DNA of 7,486 bases, from positions 1 through 7,486 of the forward strand of contig JAQTRT010000157.1 in assembly GCA_028711675.1 (NCBI GenBank). Direction: 5' to 3'. The position numbers and the translations under genes were made by a program. Each line of letters opens with the position of its first letter. The first letter of the stretch is position 1. Source of the DNA: a bacterium. GTDB taxonomy: Bacteria > Spirochaetota > JAHITG01. Below, piece by piece: positions 6,011 through 7,486 of the stretch. The notes under the pieces were generated by a model, which was given only the letters and a program-made list of their open reading frames with translations, did no database searches and was not told where the DNA came from.

Positions 6011-7486
6011 AAAATCTCACGGTATTGATCAATCCGGCCAATCCTGATCCGCCGCCCAATTATTTTGGACCGCCTTACAGTTTAAGCCTGATCGGGGCTT
6101 TCCTTTTAAAGAACAAAAAACCTGTCAGGGCTTATGATTATGACCAGCAGGCGTTTTCCGTCAGGGAGATCATGAAAAAGGAGAAGCCGGGGTATATCGG
6201 GATCACGATCCAGAGCTGTACGCGCGGCTCCGTATATGAACTGATCAGACAGATCAGGCAGATCGACAGTTCCGTCATCATTATCCTGGGCGGCCCGTTC
6301 GCGTCCCAGTATTACAGCCTGCTCCTGAAGAACTTCCCTGTTGATTACGCTGTTATCCATGACGGGGAAATGACCTTGAATGAACTATTGGACTGTCTGG
6401 AGAACAAGGGCGATGTCCGGAAGGTCAAAGGTCTGGCCCTTCGGTCAGGAGGGAAAATCATTTTTACCGGCGAGAGGGAACAGATAAAGGACCTGGACCT
6501 GCTCCCTTATCCGGCCTTTCACCTGTTCAGGGGTTTCGACAGGAAAATTAATTCTATAAAGAAGGCCGGGGCCAGGTCTATTCTTGGGAAAAGATGCGTT
6601 TATTTCAGGAATTCCCTTATGCTCCTCTCTTCAAGAGGCTGTGTTTTTCATTGTAATTTCTGCCCCATGAGCAAGGTCTTTGTCAATAAGATACGATACC
6701 ATTCTATCCGGTATTTTACAGATATGGTTCAATATTATTATAAGAAACACGGGATCACGAATTTTATCTTTGGCGATAATAATTTCACCATGGACCGGGA
6801 AAGGGCTTCCGGGATATGCCGGGAGATCATCAAACGGAAATTACACATCAACTGGAGCTGTATGACCAGGAGCGACAGCATCACCCGCGCCCTTTTAAAG
6901 GAAATGTCGCGGGCAGGCTGTTATGAGATCTTCTACGGAGTGGAGAGCGGTTCCCCGGATGTCCAGAGAAGAACAGGGAAGAACCTCGATCTGCCCCTGA
7001 CCCAAAAAACCGTTCAATGGACGGAAGAGGCGGGGATACAGTGTTCTCTGATGCTCATGGTGGGCAACCTGGGCGAAACGAGGGAGACCATCCGGCAAAC
7101 ACTGGCTTACGTTAAAGAAATGACTCCCAGCAATATCATGATAAAAACAACCAGGGTCTATCCGGGCACGAGGATACATGACCTGTTCGAAAGCAAGGGC
7201 CTCCTTCCGAAAAATTATTATCTCACCTCTGAATCCGATCCTCCTCTTTTCACACAGGAGCATACTGTCCGGGAATTTAAGGAATTCGAAGAGATGCTCA
7301 GGCCCAGGACCACGCGCATTGAGATAAACCGTTCCTGCAATAATCATTGCGGCTTCTGCGCTCCGGACCGGAAGACGGGAAAGAAAAGCCTTGATGAGAT
7401 CAGGAAAGAGCTGATCCTGGCGTCCCGGAGGGGAGAAGAGGTTGTCCTGACCGGAGGCGAGCCCCTTCTACGGAATGATATTTTTC
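6007..7486 (+). CDS. Fusion protein: cobalamin-binding-like domain + radical SAM + second radical SAM (type B), 3' end outside window
   Basis: The frame from the ATG at 6007 stays open to the window end (493 residues visible). Residues about 1-165 are a classic B12-binding radical SAM N-domain: PPYSLSLIGAFLL, GYIGITIQS, IIILGGPFAS, and VDYAVIHDGEMTLNELL, ending with LDLLPYPAF. A DxHxxG motif is absent. Residues about 205-420 are the first radical SAM barrel: C212-C216-C219 (SRGCVFHCNFC), FGDNNFTMDRERA, YGVESGSPDVQRRTGK and VYPGTRIHDLF. A second radical SAM core begins at about residue 438 with C444-C448-C451 (RSCNNHCGFC) and LTGGEPLL at G483-G484-E485-P486 just before the sequence ends. That core resembles the stand-alone type B protein directly upstream. 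The start fits the family because the B12 domain begins within the first residues, though the nearest strong RBS is 20 bases away. Chemistry is likely radical methylation or another B12-assisted step; substrate unknown. Confidence 0.85.
   Translation, partial: MKNLTVLINPANPDPPPNYFGPPYSLSLIGAFLLKNKKPVRAYDYDQQAFSVREIMKKEKPGYIGITIQSCTRGSVYELIRQIRQIDSSVIIILGGPFASQYYSLLLKNFPVDYAVIHDGEMTLNELLDCLENKGDVRKVKGLALRSGGKIIFTGEREQIKDLDLLPYPAFHLFRGFDRKINSIKKAGARSILGKRCVYFRNSLMLLSSRGCVFHCNFCPMSKVFVNKIRYHSIRYFTDMVQYYYKKHGITNFIFGDNNFTMDRERASGICREIIKRKLHINWSCMTRSDSITRALLKEMSRAGCYEIFYGVESGSPDVQRRTGKNLDLPLTQKTVQWTEEAGIQCSLMLMVGNLGETRETIRQTLAYVKEMTPSNIMIKTTRVYPGTRIHDLFESKGLLPKNYYLTSESDPPLFTQEHTVREFKEFEEMLRPRTTRIEINRSCNNHCGFCAPDRKTGKKSLDEIRKELILASRRGEEVVLTGGEPLLRNDIF

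Noticed and set aside
6895..7347. 150-codon open frame on the minus strand
   Set aside because: Antisense to the second fusion, whose radical SAM motifs are clear on the plus strand.

Overview
The window is one unidirectional, tightly packed gene block on the + strand. It holds six protein genes, the first and last cut by the window edges. Five are radical SAM (rSAM) proteins or pieces of them, and the sixth is a phosphotransferase-fold (APH/choline-kinase-like) protein. Four complete CxxxCxxC cluster-binding motifs lie in two long two-module genes and two more in single-module genes. No tRNA, rRNA, CRISPR, insertion sequence or clear terminator was seen, and no stretch over 300 bases lacks a gene. 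Moderate base composition, bacterial ATGA gene overlaps, many Lys-rich A-runs and the density of B12-type radical SAM genes suggest an anaerobic or uncultured bacterium (for example an Omnitrophota-like or deltaproteobacterial lineage). That placement is a guess; the window has no phylogenetic marker.

Layout: (1) 1-581, C-terminal remnant of a 'type A' rSAM protein whose CxxxCxxC part lies upstream of the window. (2) 611-1558, a phosphotransferase-fold protein whose catalytic loop has lost the usual Asp and Asn. (3) 1584-4154, an 856-residue fusion: cobalamin-binding-like domain, class B-type rSAM domain, then a second complete type A rSAM domain. (4) 4151-5101, a stand-alone type A rSAM protein, start overlapping the previous stop by ATGA. 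(5) 5085-5975, a stand-alone 'type B' rSAM protein with a C-terminal auxiliary-cluster cysteine pattern. (6) 6007-window end, a second fusion: cobalamin-binding-like domain, rSAM domain, then the start of a type B rSAM domain, open through 7486. A 12-codon reading frame (5972-6010) bridges genes 5 and 6, overlapping the stop of one and the start of the other.

The striking feature is the modular logic. Two B12-rSAM proteins each carry a second rSAM domain at their C terminus, and each added domain resembles a stand-alone gene located between the two fusions (A, then B). Type A domains occur three times and lack the SPASM/twitch cysteines normally expected after this kind of rSAM core; type B keeps them. 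Together with the kinase-like protein this looks like a dedicated modification pathway, for a peptide or a small molecule, whose substrate is not visible here. Function is inference; the domain assignments are well supported by motifs.
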